From positions 1 to 41,923 of the IMG/VR virus record IMGVR_UViG_3300017963_000421: a stretch of DNA of 41,923 nt. One strand, given 5' to 3'. Position 1 is the stretch's first letter; each line of letters starts with the position of its first letter. The notes beneath the pieces were generated by a model. It was not told where the DNA came from. It did not search any database and saw only the letters and a list, made by a program, of their open reading frames with translations. The position numbers and the translations under genes are program-made. The stretch is from a virus. Of the stretch, positions 30,883 through 38,992 are shown one piece after another.

Positions 30883-32645
30883 TGCCAGTCTTGCGCGACA
30901 TAGTAGCGAAACTCTCCTTAGACCTCGACAAAAAGAGCTTCAAAGAAGCCGATACGTCAATCGGTAGCTTGACCAAGCGCTTTGCCGGTCTCGAAGGTAA
31001 AATCGCCTTGGCCGCGGCCGCGTTCGCTGCTTTCAAGATCGTCGATTTCGCAAGCGACGCGCAAGAGACCTTGAACGTGCTCGAAGCATCCTTCGGCGAC
31101 AACACAAACGCGGTGAAAGAGTGGGCGGCCGCCACCGGCGAAGCCGCGGGGCGTTCCGAATACGCCCTGCGTGAGATGGCGGGGACTCTCGGCGCCGTGC
31201 TCAATCCGATGATGGATCGGAATGAGGAAAAAGCCGCGAAGATGTCGAAAAGATTTTCCGAGCTCGCGGTCGACTTGGGGTCTTTTTTCAACAAGACGGA
31301 CAAGCAAGCCCTTGAAGCGCTGCGATCGGGTCTCGTAGGCGAAGCCGAGCCGCTAAAGCAATTCGGCGTGGTCATGAGCGTCGCCACTTTGGAAGCTTTC
31401 GCGCTTTCCAAAGGCATCAAAAAGAACATGAAGGACATGACGAACGCCGAAAAAACGGCGCTTCGTTATGAATTCATTCTCGAGCAGACCGCGAGCGCTC
31501 ACGGTGACGCGGCAAAAACCGCGGACGGCTTCGCGAACGCGTCAAAGGGACTCGGAGCGGCGTTTAAAGACGTGGCTACTAGAGCGGGGCAAGTGCTCTT
31601 GCCGGCGACCGAGAAGATTGTCGGCATGGCTCGTGACGGTCTACGAGCTTTCAACGAATACGCGAAGAATTCACACATTTTGAAAGCCGCTTTGATTGTG
31701 CTCGGCGCCGTCGCCGTCAAGGTCGCGGCCGCGGTCGTGATCGCAATGCTGCCTATCCTCATTCCTTTGCTGAAGTTGATCGCCGTGGTCGCCGTTGCGA
31801 CTATCGTGCTTGAAGACTTGATCTCAATGTTCGAAGGCGGTGAGAGCGTGATCGGTGATTTCATCGACGCCGTCTTCGGTCCCGGGTCCGCTACTGAAGC
31901 CGTCAAAAATCTGAAGATGGCTTGGGAAGGCATGACGCTTTTTTGGACCAATGAAGTTGTGCCCGCTTTGCGCTTTTTGGGCGCTGCTCTCGTGGATTCT
32001 ATCAAGTTTTGGAAGGAGCTTTTTGTCGATATGTTCGCGGCGATTCGTAGCGGAATCGCTTCTTTTATGGATCGGTTTAATGCTTTCGTGAACTTTATCA
32101 AAGAAAAAGCGCAGGTTGTCGCCGACTTCTTGGGCTTCGAGCTCAAGTTTGAAGAGGAGCGGCAACAGTCTATTGATGATGACTACAAGTATGACCCCGC
32201 GAGAGCGCGTGAGCAGCGGAAGCAATACGAAAAGCGAATGGCGGAATACAAGAGGCAAAACGAAAAAGAAGAAAGAGAGCGAAAGCGCGCTCGCAACAAG
32301 AGGGGCAAAGGAGACAAGAAAGCAGATAGTCGCGCGGCAGCTAGGCGCAAAAAGGCATTGAACGCGAAGAAAAAAGCGCTAGCCGAAGCGCGGAAACTCG
32401 ATCGGGCTGCTATGCAAGCGCAAACGCGTTACTTTGTAAATATTCAATTTGCGGGCGCGCGCCCCACGGTTGCAGCGCCCTTCCACTCGAGCGCAGGACC
32501 CGCGACCATAAACCAAACCGTCGCCGTGAATGTAGCAGGGAGCGCTAGCGCGAGCGACGCGACCACGATCGCGGATGCTTCCGCTAGCAGCGTGCGCAGG
32601 GAAAACCAAAAAACGCTCGCGGCCTTAGTGCAAAGGGGCTCTTGA
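30882..32645 (+). CDS. Tail tape measure protein
   Basis: 587 residues. N-terminal helices with EALRSGLVGEAEPLKQFGVVMS (a hallmark of tape measure proteins), a hydrophobic region at about 265-310 (AALIVLGAVAVKVAAAVVIAML, IPLLKLIAVVAVA), then long helices, a very basic stretch at 440-500 and an Ala/Ser-rich end. It sets tail length and scaffolds tube growth; at roughly 0.15 nm per residue it implies a tail of about 90 nm. Confidence 0.92.
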   Translation: MPVLRDIVAKLSLDLDKKSFKEADTSIGSLTKRFAGLEGKIALAAAAFAAFKIVDFASDAQETLNVLEASFGDNTNAVKEWAAATGEAAGRSEYALREMAGTLGAVLNPMMDRNEEKAAKMSKRFSELAVDLGSFFNKTDKQALEALRSGLVGEAEPLKQFGVVMSVATLEAFALSKGIKKNMKDMTNAEKTALRYEFILEQTASAHGDAAKTADGFANASKGLGAAFKDVATRAGQVLLPATEKIVGMARDGLRAFNEYAKNSHILKAALIVLGAVAVKVAAAVVIAMLPILIPLLKLIAVVAVATIVLEDLISMFEGGESVIGDFIDAVFGPGSATEAVKNLKMAWEGMTLFWTNEVVPALRFLGAALVDSIKFWKELFVDMFAAIRSGIASFMDRFNAFVNFIKEKAQVVADFLGFELKFEEERQQSIDDDYKYDPARAREQRKQYEKRMAEYKRQNEKEERERKRARNKRGKGDKKADSRAAARRKKALNAKKKALAEARKLDRAAMQAQTRYFVNIQFAGARPTVAAPFHSSAGPATINQTVAVNVAGSASASDATTIADASASSVRRENQKTLAALVQRGS

Positions 32646-33259
32646 TGGCTTTCCAAGAAGACTTAAAGGGGGTCAAATCAAAGTGCGTGATCGGTGAAGT
32701 GCGTTGCGACGCTTCTATCCAAGAGGAGCACGAGCAAAACGCGACAGTGAGCGAACACCCTGTCGAATTCGGTTCAGACATCACTGACCACTACAGACCC
32801 GAGCCCGCCACGCTATCGATACAGGGAGAAGTGAGCGACACGCCACTAAGCACGGACTTTCCCTTTCAAACGGCTATCAATAGCGCGAAAACCGCTTTCT
32901 TGGGTGGAAGCCCCGTGCAAAACGCTTGGAAGGAGTTCAAGCGCCTTTTTGCCGAGCAAGTCACAATCGTTATAGAAACCAGCTTAGAGACATATCGCGA
33001 CATGGTGCTGACCTCGTTTAGTGCTACGCGAAACAATCAAAATGGGGGCAAGCTCTCTTTCACGGCGACCGCGCGGCCTATTGAATTCGCCTACACTTCG
33101 GAAATCGACGCACTTGCGGAAATCGCCGCCGAGACCGCGTCAACAACTGTTGACGGACAAGTCAGCGACGGAGCGCAAACGACAGCGGACGCGAGCACGA
33201 CGGAAGCGGCGCAAGCCGAGCATCTGCTCGACTCTCTAGCGGCGCAAGGTGTAATTTAA
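32645..33259 (+). CDS. Baseplate Dit-like protein
   Basis: 204 residues from the ATG at 32645. NATVSEHPVEFGSDITDHYRPEP, LSIQGEVSDTPL and later RDMVLTSFSATRNNQNGGKLSFT are the pattern of Dit-like distal tail domains in myoviruses, which ring the tube end. The last 45 residues are a low-complexity Ala/Thr/Glu stretch. Follows tape measure, precedes the plug and hub genes. Confidence 0.7.
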   Translation: MAFQEDLKGVKSKCVIGEVRCDASIQEEHEQNATVSEHPVEFGSDITDHYRPEPATLSIQGEVSDTPLSTDFPFQTAINSAKTAFLGGSPVQNAWKEFKRLFAEQVTIVIETSLETYRDMVLTSFSATRNNQNGGKLSFTATARPIEFAYTSEIDALAEIAAETASTTVDGQVSDGAQTTADASTTEAAQAEHLLDSLAAQGVI

Positions 33260-33606
33260 TGGCCATTCAAAACATACCGACACGCGCGGACGGAACGAGC
33301 CACTACAAAGAGTCAATCGTTTTTGATGGGATTTCTTACATTCTGTATTTTGACTACAATGCGCGTGACCTTCATTGGTATTTGACTATCCATGACAGTG
33401 GCGACCAACCGATTGAAGGGCTCGTGAGTAGAAAGATCGTTGTGAATTGGAGCACCCTAGTTAGAGCGACGTCGCCAGATAAACCGAGCGGCGCAATACT
33501 TGCGGCAAGCCAAGGGCACGCCGACCCGGGGCTCACTGACTTGGGCGAGAGCGTGCTCTTACACTACATTCCCGAAACGGACTTAGAGGCGCTAGAGAAT
33601 GGGTAA
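33259..33606 (+). CDS. Baseplate plug protein (cyanophage Pam3 gp18-like)
   Basis: 115 residues of beta structure. FDGISYILYFDYNARDLHWYLTIHD and PIEGLVSRKIVVNW fit the short plug-type baseplate domain usually encoded between Dit-like and hub genes. TAATG overlap with the preceding gene; its end overlaps the hub start by 8 bp. Confidence 0.65.
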   Translation: MAIQNIPTRADGTSHYKESIVFDGISYILYFDYNARDLHWYLTIHDSGDQPIEGLVSRKIVVNWSTLVRATSPDKPSGAILAASQGHADPGLTDLGESVLLHYIPETDLEALENG

Positions 33607-34468
33607 ACTCTACAACAGAAAGTACAGATTGAAGGTGCAAACTTTGCCCTTGGTCTTTGTAGAGATCAACTCTCTCGCCGGCTTTCGCCAACTCGATTTT
33701 ACTTTCAACGTCGTGCGCACGCTGTCGCAAGAGCCTAACACTAGCGAAGTTAATGTTTTCAACTTGAAGCCCGAAACGCGGTCAGAGCTTGAGACAATGG
33801 GGAAGTCTACGATCGAGCTCGAAGCCGGCTATGTAAGCGGAAGCAGTATCATTTTTAAAGGTGACATACGAGACATTGAAAACAACAAAGAGCGCGTTGA
33901 CTGGATAACGACGCTTTCAAGTGGCGATGGCGAGAAAACCATTCAAGAGGCGCGCGTCAATAAGTCCTTTCCCGCGGGCACGACGGTAACCACGGTTTTG
34001 ACCGAGATCGCCAAAACCATGGCGGACGCAAATGGCGGCAAGGGCGCCCAAATAGGGAACGTCGTATCGATAGCGCCGCAAGGCGCGCTGCTCGGGTCGG
34101 GCACTCAATTCTTAAACGGATGCACCGTTAGTGGACCGAGCGCAAAAGAGTTTAGTCGTATCTGCAAAAGTGCGGGGCTCGAGTGGAGCATCCAAAACAA
34201 CGTCATACAGCTCTTGACCGTGGGCGCGCCTGTCCCAGTACCAGCGGTCGTTTTGAGCCCGAGAACGGGCCTTGTGGGCGCGCCTCGTGTGAGTAGCGAC
34301 GGGGTCATCTACTTGCGCTCTTTGATCATACCGGGAGTCGAGCCGGGTCGCCTGTTGAGCGTGGTTACAAGCTACATGAACGCCCAAGCCGTCGCGCAGC
34401 GGTGTTCCTATTCAGGCGACACGGCGGGCAACGACTGGTATATTGATATTGAGGCGATAGCACTATGA
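33599..34468 (+). CDS. Baseplate hub protein (gp27/gpD-like)
   Basis: 289 residues. LDFTFNVVRTLSQEPNTSEVNVFNLKPETR and IELEAGYVSGSSIIFKGDI form the first hub barrel, followed by TVTTVLTEIAKTM and the LEWSIQNNVIQLL / RSLIIPGVEPGRLLSV segments of the hub family. It joins the tube to the central spike. Confidence 0.82.
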   Translation: MGKLYNRKYRLKVQTLPLVFVEINSLAGFRQLDFTFNVVRTLSQEPNTSEVNVFNLKPETRSELETMGKSTIELEAGYVSGSSIIFKGDIRDIENNKERVDWITTLSSGDGEKTIQEARVNKSFPAGTTVTTVLTEIAKTMADANGGKGAQIGNVVSIAPQGALLGSGTQFLNGCTVSGPSAKEFSRICKSAGLEWSIQNNVIQLLTVGAPVPVPAVVLSPRTGLVGAPRVSSDGVIYLRSLIIPGVEPGRLLSVVTSYMNAQAVAQRCSYSGDTAGNDWYIDIEAIAL

Positions 34469-35178
34469 CGATCACACCGGAAATGGCCGAAATCATAACC
34501 AAGGCGATTGAAGACGATCGCATTGACCTTCACACCGGTTTGCCGGGCAGGGTGCAAAAGGTGTACCCCGCGGTCGCCGGCGCTCAAGATTTGGCTGTCG
34601 ACGTAGTACTCGAAGTCAAGCGCACAATTCCCAAGAACGAAAAAGAATACACCACTGAAGACTTGCCAGTTTTGAAAAACGTTCCCGTGAGCTTGTCCGG
34701 CTCGAGCGAATTCTTTTTAGCGTTCGCGTTGAGCGAGGGCGACCAAGGGTTCGTCTTTTTCAGCGAGCAGTCAATCGACCAATGGCGGACGAAGGGCACG
34801 AACACGAGCCCGGGCGATATAGGGCGGCATACCCTATCGGGCGCCGTGTTTTGGCCGGGCGGCGTGCGCTCTATTTCTAAGGCCTTTACGGATGCGTTGA
34901 CGAGCGGCGCGGTCTTCGGAAAGAAGGGGGGTTGTCAGCTTCGCTCGAAAGACTCGACGATGGAAGTGACGACGGGCGGCGCGGTCTCTGCGCTTGATTT
35001 TGTCGCCATGGCGGCCAAAGTGCTCGCGCAGTGGACCGCGCTTGATACGCTTATACGCACTACTTGGGTGCCCGTGCCAAACGATGGCGGGGCGGCGCTC
35101 AAAACTGCGTACTTGGCCGCTTTTCCCGCGCCGCCTACGTTGAATGACTTCAAGTCGTCAAATTTGAAGGCGGATTAG
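34465..35178 (+). CDS. Baseplate spike protein (gpV/Gp138-like)
   Basis: 237 residues. HTGLPGRVQKVYPAVAGAQDLAVDV is the OB-fold start, DQGFVFFSEQSIDQWRTKG and GRHTLSGAVFWPGGV are the usual Gp138_N features. The C-terminal part has a short repeated-strand segment (QLRSKDSTMEVTTGGAVSA) expected to form the membrane-piercing needle, then helices. ATGA overlap with the hub gene. Confidence 0.82.
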   Translation: MTITPEMAEIITKAIEDDRIDLHTGLPGRVQKVYPAVAGAQDLAVDVVLEVKRTIPKNEKEYTTEDLPVLKNVPVSLSGSSEFFLAFALSEGDQGFVFFSEQSIDQWRTKGTNTSPGDIGRHTLSGAVFWPGGVRSISKAFTDALTSGAVFGKKGGCQLRSKDSTMEVTTGGAVSALDFVAMAAKVLAQWTALDTLIRTTWVPVPNDGGAALKTAYLAAFPAPPTLNDFKSSNLKAD

Positions 35179-35559
35179 ATGACCACTGACTATAAAGACA
35201 TATTGATGAGTGAATGCGGTGACATCGCCTTAAGCGACGGCGACCTCGTGCTCGTGGACAAGGCGGACGTGATTAGGCAAGCTTGGCTCATTCACATACG
35301 CACCTTTTTGGGCGAGTGGTTTCTAAATCTAAATATCGGGGTCCCGTACATTCAAAAAGTGTTCGCGAAGTTTTTGACTAAAGCGGAAGTGCAAAGAATC
35401 TTTAACGAGAAATCTTTGGAAGTGCCCGGCATCAAAAGAGTTGATAACGTCGACGTGGGCGATATTGACTTGTCGAAGCGTCAAGTGGAAGTGACGGTCG
35501 AAGCCGTTTGCGACAACGTAGAGGGAACACATACCTTTAGGTATAAAGGCGGCTGCTAA
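35179..35559 (+). CDS. Baseplate wedge protein (gpW/gp25-like)
   Basis: 126 residues. DIALSDGDLVLVDKADVIRQAWLIHIRTFLGEWFLNLNIGVPY is the typical gp25-like lysozyme-fold (non-enzymatic) wedge sequence, with EWFLN...GVPY especially characteristic. Begins directly after the spike stop codon. Confidence 0.85.
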   Translation: MTTDYKDILMSECGDIALSDGDLVLVDKADVIRQAWLIHIRTFLGEWFLNLNIGVPYIQKVFAKFLTKAEVQRIFNEKSLEVPGIKRVDNVDVGDIDLSKRQVEVTVEAVCDNVEGTHTFRYKGGC

Positions 35560-35571
35560 AAGAGGTGCAAT

Positions 35572-36750
35572 ATGGTCTATGGCGTAACAAATGACGGGTT
35601 CGTTCGAAAGCCATTTTCGGTTATTCGGTCAGAAGTGGAAGACTATCAGCGAACGAATATAGACCCGGGGCTCATTCTTTCAGACCGTAGTTTGCTCGGT
35701 CAAGTGAATGTTTCAATAATCAATCAGATCGCGGAAGTTTGGGAGCTCGCCCAAGGCGTCTACGCGTCGCAGTATCCGGACAGCTCGAACGGTTGGAACC
35801 TTGACCAAGTTTGCGCGCTCACGGGCACTAGGCGCAGCGATGACAGCAAAACGACGGTGACGGGGCGCGTTACCCTGCAGCCGCTCAAAAATCTGCCCGC
35901 GGGGTCCGTAGCGCATCTTACAAGCCAGCCGAACACGCGCTTCGTGACTTTGGCCGAAGTTCCCGCGAATCCCGCGGGCGGTACCTTCGACGCCGTCTTC
36001 GAAGCGGAAGAAGCGGGCGCGATCGTGGTCGCTGTCGGGCAACTTAGCGAAATCGCCGAGCCCGTTGACGGTTGGACGGCGGTTACTAACTTGGTCGCCG
36101 GCGACACGGGCACGCAAAGCGAAGAAGATGACGAGTTGAGACTCAAGCGCGAAGACGAACTCGAGGCGCAGGGCTCGACGAATGTCGATTCAATCCGTGC
36201 TACTCTGCGCCGCGTCGAAAACGTAGTCGACGCCGTGGTCACTGAGAACGACAAAGACTATGTCGTGGGCGGTTTAGAGCCTCACTCAATTTACTGCATA
36301 GTGCAAGGAGGGTCAGATTCCGACATCGCGCAAGCGATTTTTGACTCGAAAGCCGCAGGTATTAAAACGAACGGGAGCGAATCCGAAGACGTGCTTGACT
36401 CGAAGGGGTACGTTCATACGATGCATTGGGATTATGCTGTAGAAAAAGCAATACACACTATAATTAAAGTGTTGGTCGATTCTCTTGTGTTTGACAGCGT
36501 ACAAGGGCCCATCGATATAAAAGACGAAATTGCGGCTTACTACAATTCTTTGGGCATAGGCGACGACGTGATCTATGACCAAGTAAAGTGTGCCGCTTTT
36601 AAAGTAACGGGAATTGTAAACATCCAAGAGTTGAAAATCGGCTTCGTTGACCCACCAACCGGCACGGGCAACTTGCTGCTTGACGCTGACGAATTCGCTT
36701 CTGGCGACGTTGCCAACGTCGATGTGACTGTCGTGACGTCGCCGACTTAG
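35572..36750 (+). CDS. Baseplate J-like wedge protein
   Basis: 392 residues. PFSVIRSEVEDYQ at the start, WNLDQVCALTGTRR, GDTGTQSEEDDELRLKREDEL, SIRATLRRVENVVDAVVTEND and GGSDSDIAQAIFDSKAAGIKTNG are the standard Baseplate_J (PF04865) landmarks. It would pair with the gp25-like and DUF2612 proteins in the wedge that triggers sheath contraction. Confidence 0.9.
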   Translation: MVYGVTNDGFVRKPFSVIRSEVEDYQRTNIDPGLILSDRSLLGQVNVSIINQIAEVWELAQGVYASQYPDSSNGWNLDQVCALTGTRRSDDSKTTVTGRVTLQPLKNLPAGSVAHLTSQPNTRFVTLAEVPANPAGGTFDAVFEAEEAGAIVVAVGQLSEIAEPVDGWTAVTNLVAGDTGTQSEEDDELRLKREDELEAQGSTNVDSIRATLRRVENVVDAVVTENDKDYVVGGLEPHSIYCIVQGGSDSDIAQAIFDSKAAGIKTNGSESEDVLDSKGYVHTMHWDYAVEKAIHTIIKVLVDSLVFDSVQGPIDIKDEIAAYYNSLGIGDDVIYDQVKCAAFKVTGIVNIQELKIGFVDPPTGTGNLLLDADEFASGDVANVDVTVVTSPT

Positions 36751-36758
36751 GGGAAGCT

Positions 36759-37367
36759 ATGACCGCTGATATTACCATAGTCAACAATCGACTCGAGCAA
36801 GCGCTCGCTAAGATTTTGACACAGTTCAAGGGCTTGCCCGTCATGGAAGGCGTGATCGCTTCCTACATGGAACAAATCCAAGAGCTAGAAAACGTGTTTA
36901 TCGATCTCTTGCTCCTTCGCACTTTGGACAATGCAGAGGGCGCGCAGCTCGACGGAATAGGCGACATAGTGGGCGAACCCCGGCTCGGTCGAAACGACAC
37001 GGACTACAAGGCCGCCATTTCAGGCAGAATCAAAATAAATCGTCAGCACTCACGCATCGAAGACATTCTCACGGCCATGACTTTGACGCTTGATGAGCCC
37101 TACGAGTTGACCGAGTACCCAAACGCGAAATTTATCGTTCGGCTCGTTACAGCGTGGGTTGCTACTTTTCCGAGCCTAGGGGCTTTAAATGCTGTACTTC
37201 AGCGAGCCAAGGGCGGCGGGGTGAAGGCCTTCTTCCAATATGCAACGGTCGACGATGACAAAATCTTTCAATTTGCAAGCGGGGACACTCCCGAGGTAGA
37301 CTCTAATCAAGGTTACGCCAATGACGGACAAACGACGGGCGGAACCTACAGCGATATTGTAGGGTGA
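36759..37367 (+). CDS. Baseplate/tail protein I-like (DUF2612)
   Basis: 202 residues. LLRTLDNAEGAQLDGIGDIVGEPRLGRNDTDYKAAISGRIKINRQHSRIEDIL is the DUF2612 signature. A more beta-rich C-terminus with FASGDTPEVDSNQG follows, where fibres may attach. Sits between J and the fibre genes as expected. Confidence 0.8.
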   Translation: MTADITIVNNRLEQALAKILTQFKGLPVMEGVIASYMEQIQELENVFIDLLLLRTLDNAEGAQLDGIGDIVGEPRLGRNDTDYKAAISGRIKINRQHSRIEDILTAMTLTLDEPYELTEYPNAKFIVRLVTAWVATFPSLGALNAVLQRAKGGGVKAFFQYATVDDDKIFQFASGDTPEVDSNQGYANDGQTTGGTYSDIVG

Positions 37368-37371
37368 TAAA

Positions 37372-38562
37372 ATGACAATGGATCCAAAAATGAATCTACC
37401 CGTGAACTTGGCTAGATGGGCGACGGGAGCGAATCGCACGCTTGAGCCGGACTCCACTTGGAAAGATAGCGGCTGGAACGACAGCACGAAGCCGCCCGCT
37501 CGCTGGCAAAATTGGCTTCAAAAACTCAACTACGAGTGGACGCAGCGCATCGGGGGCCTCTTAGTTGGCAACTGGCAAGTGGTAAACTCAGCGATTACCG
37601 CGTCGCTTCCGGAAGCTTTGATTCATCATCCTACGATGGAAGACGGCGGCCTTTGGATGCTCATTAACAGCGCCGAAGCAGTGATCAAAAGCGTTGACGG
37701 TCGCAACTGGACGGCTGCGGGCACAAACGTTTTAGACACGCTTGCTTCGCGTCAAGTTGCCGCTATCGATAGCAGTAATATAATTTTTGGTGGCATACAT
37801 AGCAGTTCTACGGGGTTGGCTTATACTTCAAACAAAGGCGTTTCGTGGAGCGTTGACACAGGGATACCGGAATCGGTGGCGCCTAACTTTATTGTGTCTA
37901 AGTATCCGGATAGCGACCTCTTGATCGCCGCCGTGTCGGCGGGGACAAACAAAGTTTACATCGCATCCGGTGGCGTGGGCTCCTCTTGGGTCGCGGCTAC
38001 CACTGACCCGGGGCTTTCTCTAGAAGGGGGCGTGCGAGTGGGCGCTAACTCTTTTATGGGAATCGGCGGCGCTGGCGTAACCTACATTAGCAGCGATGAC
38101 GGTGACACTTGGGCGGGTACGCCTGGCAGCCCGTCCGATGTCGGCCTAAACAGCATAGCGCGGGCAATGGGGTGCGATAGGGAGACCGGCACTATAGTAG
38201 CCGTGGGCACCGCTACAGCGGCGGCACCTACAAACGTTGCAACGGTCGCATTCACAAGAAATCAAGGGCTAACGTGGACAAGGGCGACCGTCTACGGCGC
38301 CGAGCAATCGACAAAACTCGAAAACGTTTACGCGTGCGGCGGCGGCTTGTGGTTCGCGAATGGCGTTTTAAGTGGCTTGGGTTCGGGCGCGGGTTTTGTC
38401 TCCTTCGACGATGCCGAAACTTGGTATCCTGCGTCTTACTTCGGTGACAGAATAACCCCGTCGGCCATTCAAGACGTGGCAAGTGACGGGCGAATGCTGC
38501 TAGCGGCTCGCTCCGACAATAGAGTCGCTCATAGTTTGTCAATTCCCGGCTACATGCCGTAA
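37372..38562 (+). CDS. Tail fibre with Asp-box beta-propeller
   Basis: 396 residues. The N-terminus (PVNLARWATGANRTLEPDSTW, PPARWQNWLQKLNYEW) is the usual attachment segment of phage fibres. The rest has at least five Asp-box-like turns (SVDGRNW, SNKGVSW, SSDDGDTW, TRNQGLTW, SFDDAETW) spaced by strands, as in sialidase-like or BNR propellers. It likely binds a surface glycan. No catalytic residues of a sialidase can be picked out, so enzymatic activity should not be assumed. Confidence 0.68.
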   Translation: MTMDPKMNLPVNLARWATGANRTLEPDSTWKDSGWNDSTKPPARWQNWLQKLNYEWTQRIGGLLVGNWQVVNSAITASLPEALIHHPTMEDGGLWMLINSAEAVIKSVDGRNWTAAGTNVLDTLASRQVAAIDSSNIIFGGIHSSSTGLAYTSNKGVSWSVDTGIPESVAPNFIVSKYPDSDLLIAAVSAGTNKVYIASGGVGSSWVAATTDPGLSLEGGVRVGANSFMGIGGAGVTYISSDDGDTWAGTPGSPSDVGLNSIARAMGCDRETGTIVAVGTATAAAPTNVATVAFTRNQGLTWTRATVYGAEQSTKLENVYACGGGLWFANGVLSGLGSGAGFVSFDDAETWYPASYFGDRITPSAIQDVASDGRMLLAARSDNRVAHSLSIPGYMP

Positions 38563-38579
38563 AAAAGAAAGGAAAAACC

Positions 38580-38984
38580 ATGGGTTCTTTCGCAGATTAT
38601 CTAGAAAACAAGCTTTTGGACCACGTCCACAACCAGACGACGTTCACGAGCCCCACGAATCTTTATTTTGCGCTGTCGACCACGACAATCAATGACGACG
38701 GCACGGGCATGACCGAGCCATCGGGCGGCGCCTACGCGCGCGCGAATATGGCGGCGAACACGACCAATTTCCCGGCCGCTTCCGGGGGCGCCATCTCGAA
38801 CGCTGTTGCGATCACGTTCCCGACGGCCACGGCGTCGTGGGGCACGGTTACATACTTCGCCGTGATGGACGCTGCGTCCGGTGGTAACATGCTCGGATAC
38901 GCCGCTTTGGCCGCGAGCAAGACCATTGACAGCGGCGATACTCCCAGCTTCGCGATCGGTGACTATGACTGCACGCTCGACTAG
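38580..38984 (+). CDS. Gp80-like tail fibre/structural protein
   Basis: 134 residues. FADYLENKLLDHV, TSPTNLYFALSTTTINDDGTGMTEPSGGAYAR, ITFPTATASWGTVTYFAVMDAASGGNMLGYAAL and SGDTPSFAIGD are the signature of a widespread phage fibre-associated beta domain (Gp80-like). AAAGGAAAAACC precedes the ATG. It stands between the propeller fibre and the repeat fibre. Confidence 0.82.
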   Translation: MGSFADYLENKLLDHVHNQTTFTSPTNLYFALSTTTINDDGTGMTEPSGGAYARANMAANTTNFPAASGGAISNAVAITFPTATASWGTVTYFAVMDAASGGNMLGYAALAASKTIDSGDTPSFAIGDYDCTLD

Positions 38985-38992
38985 GGTACCGA

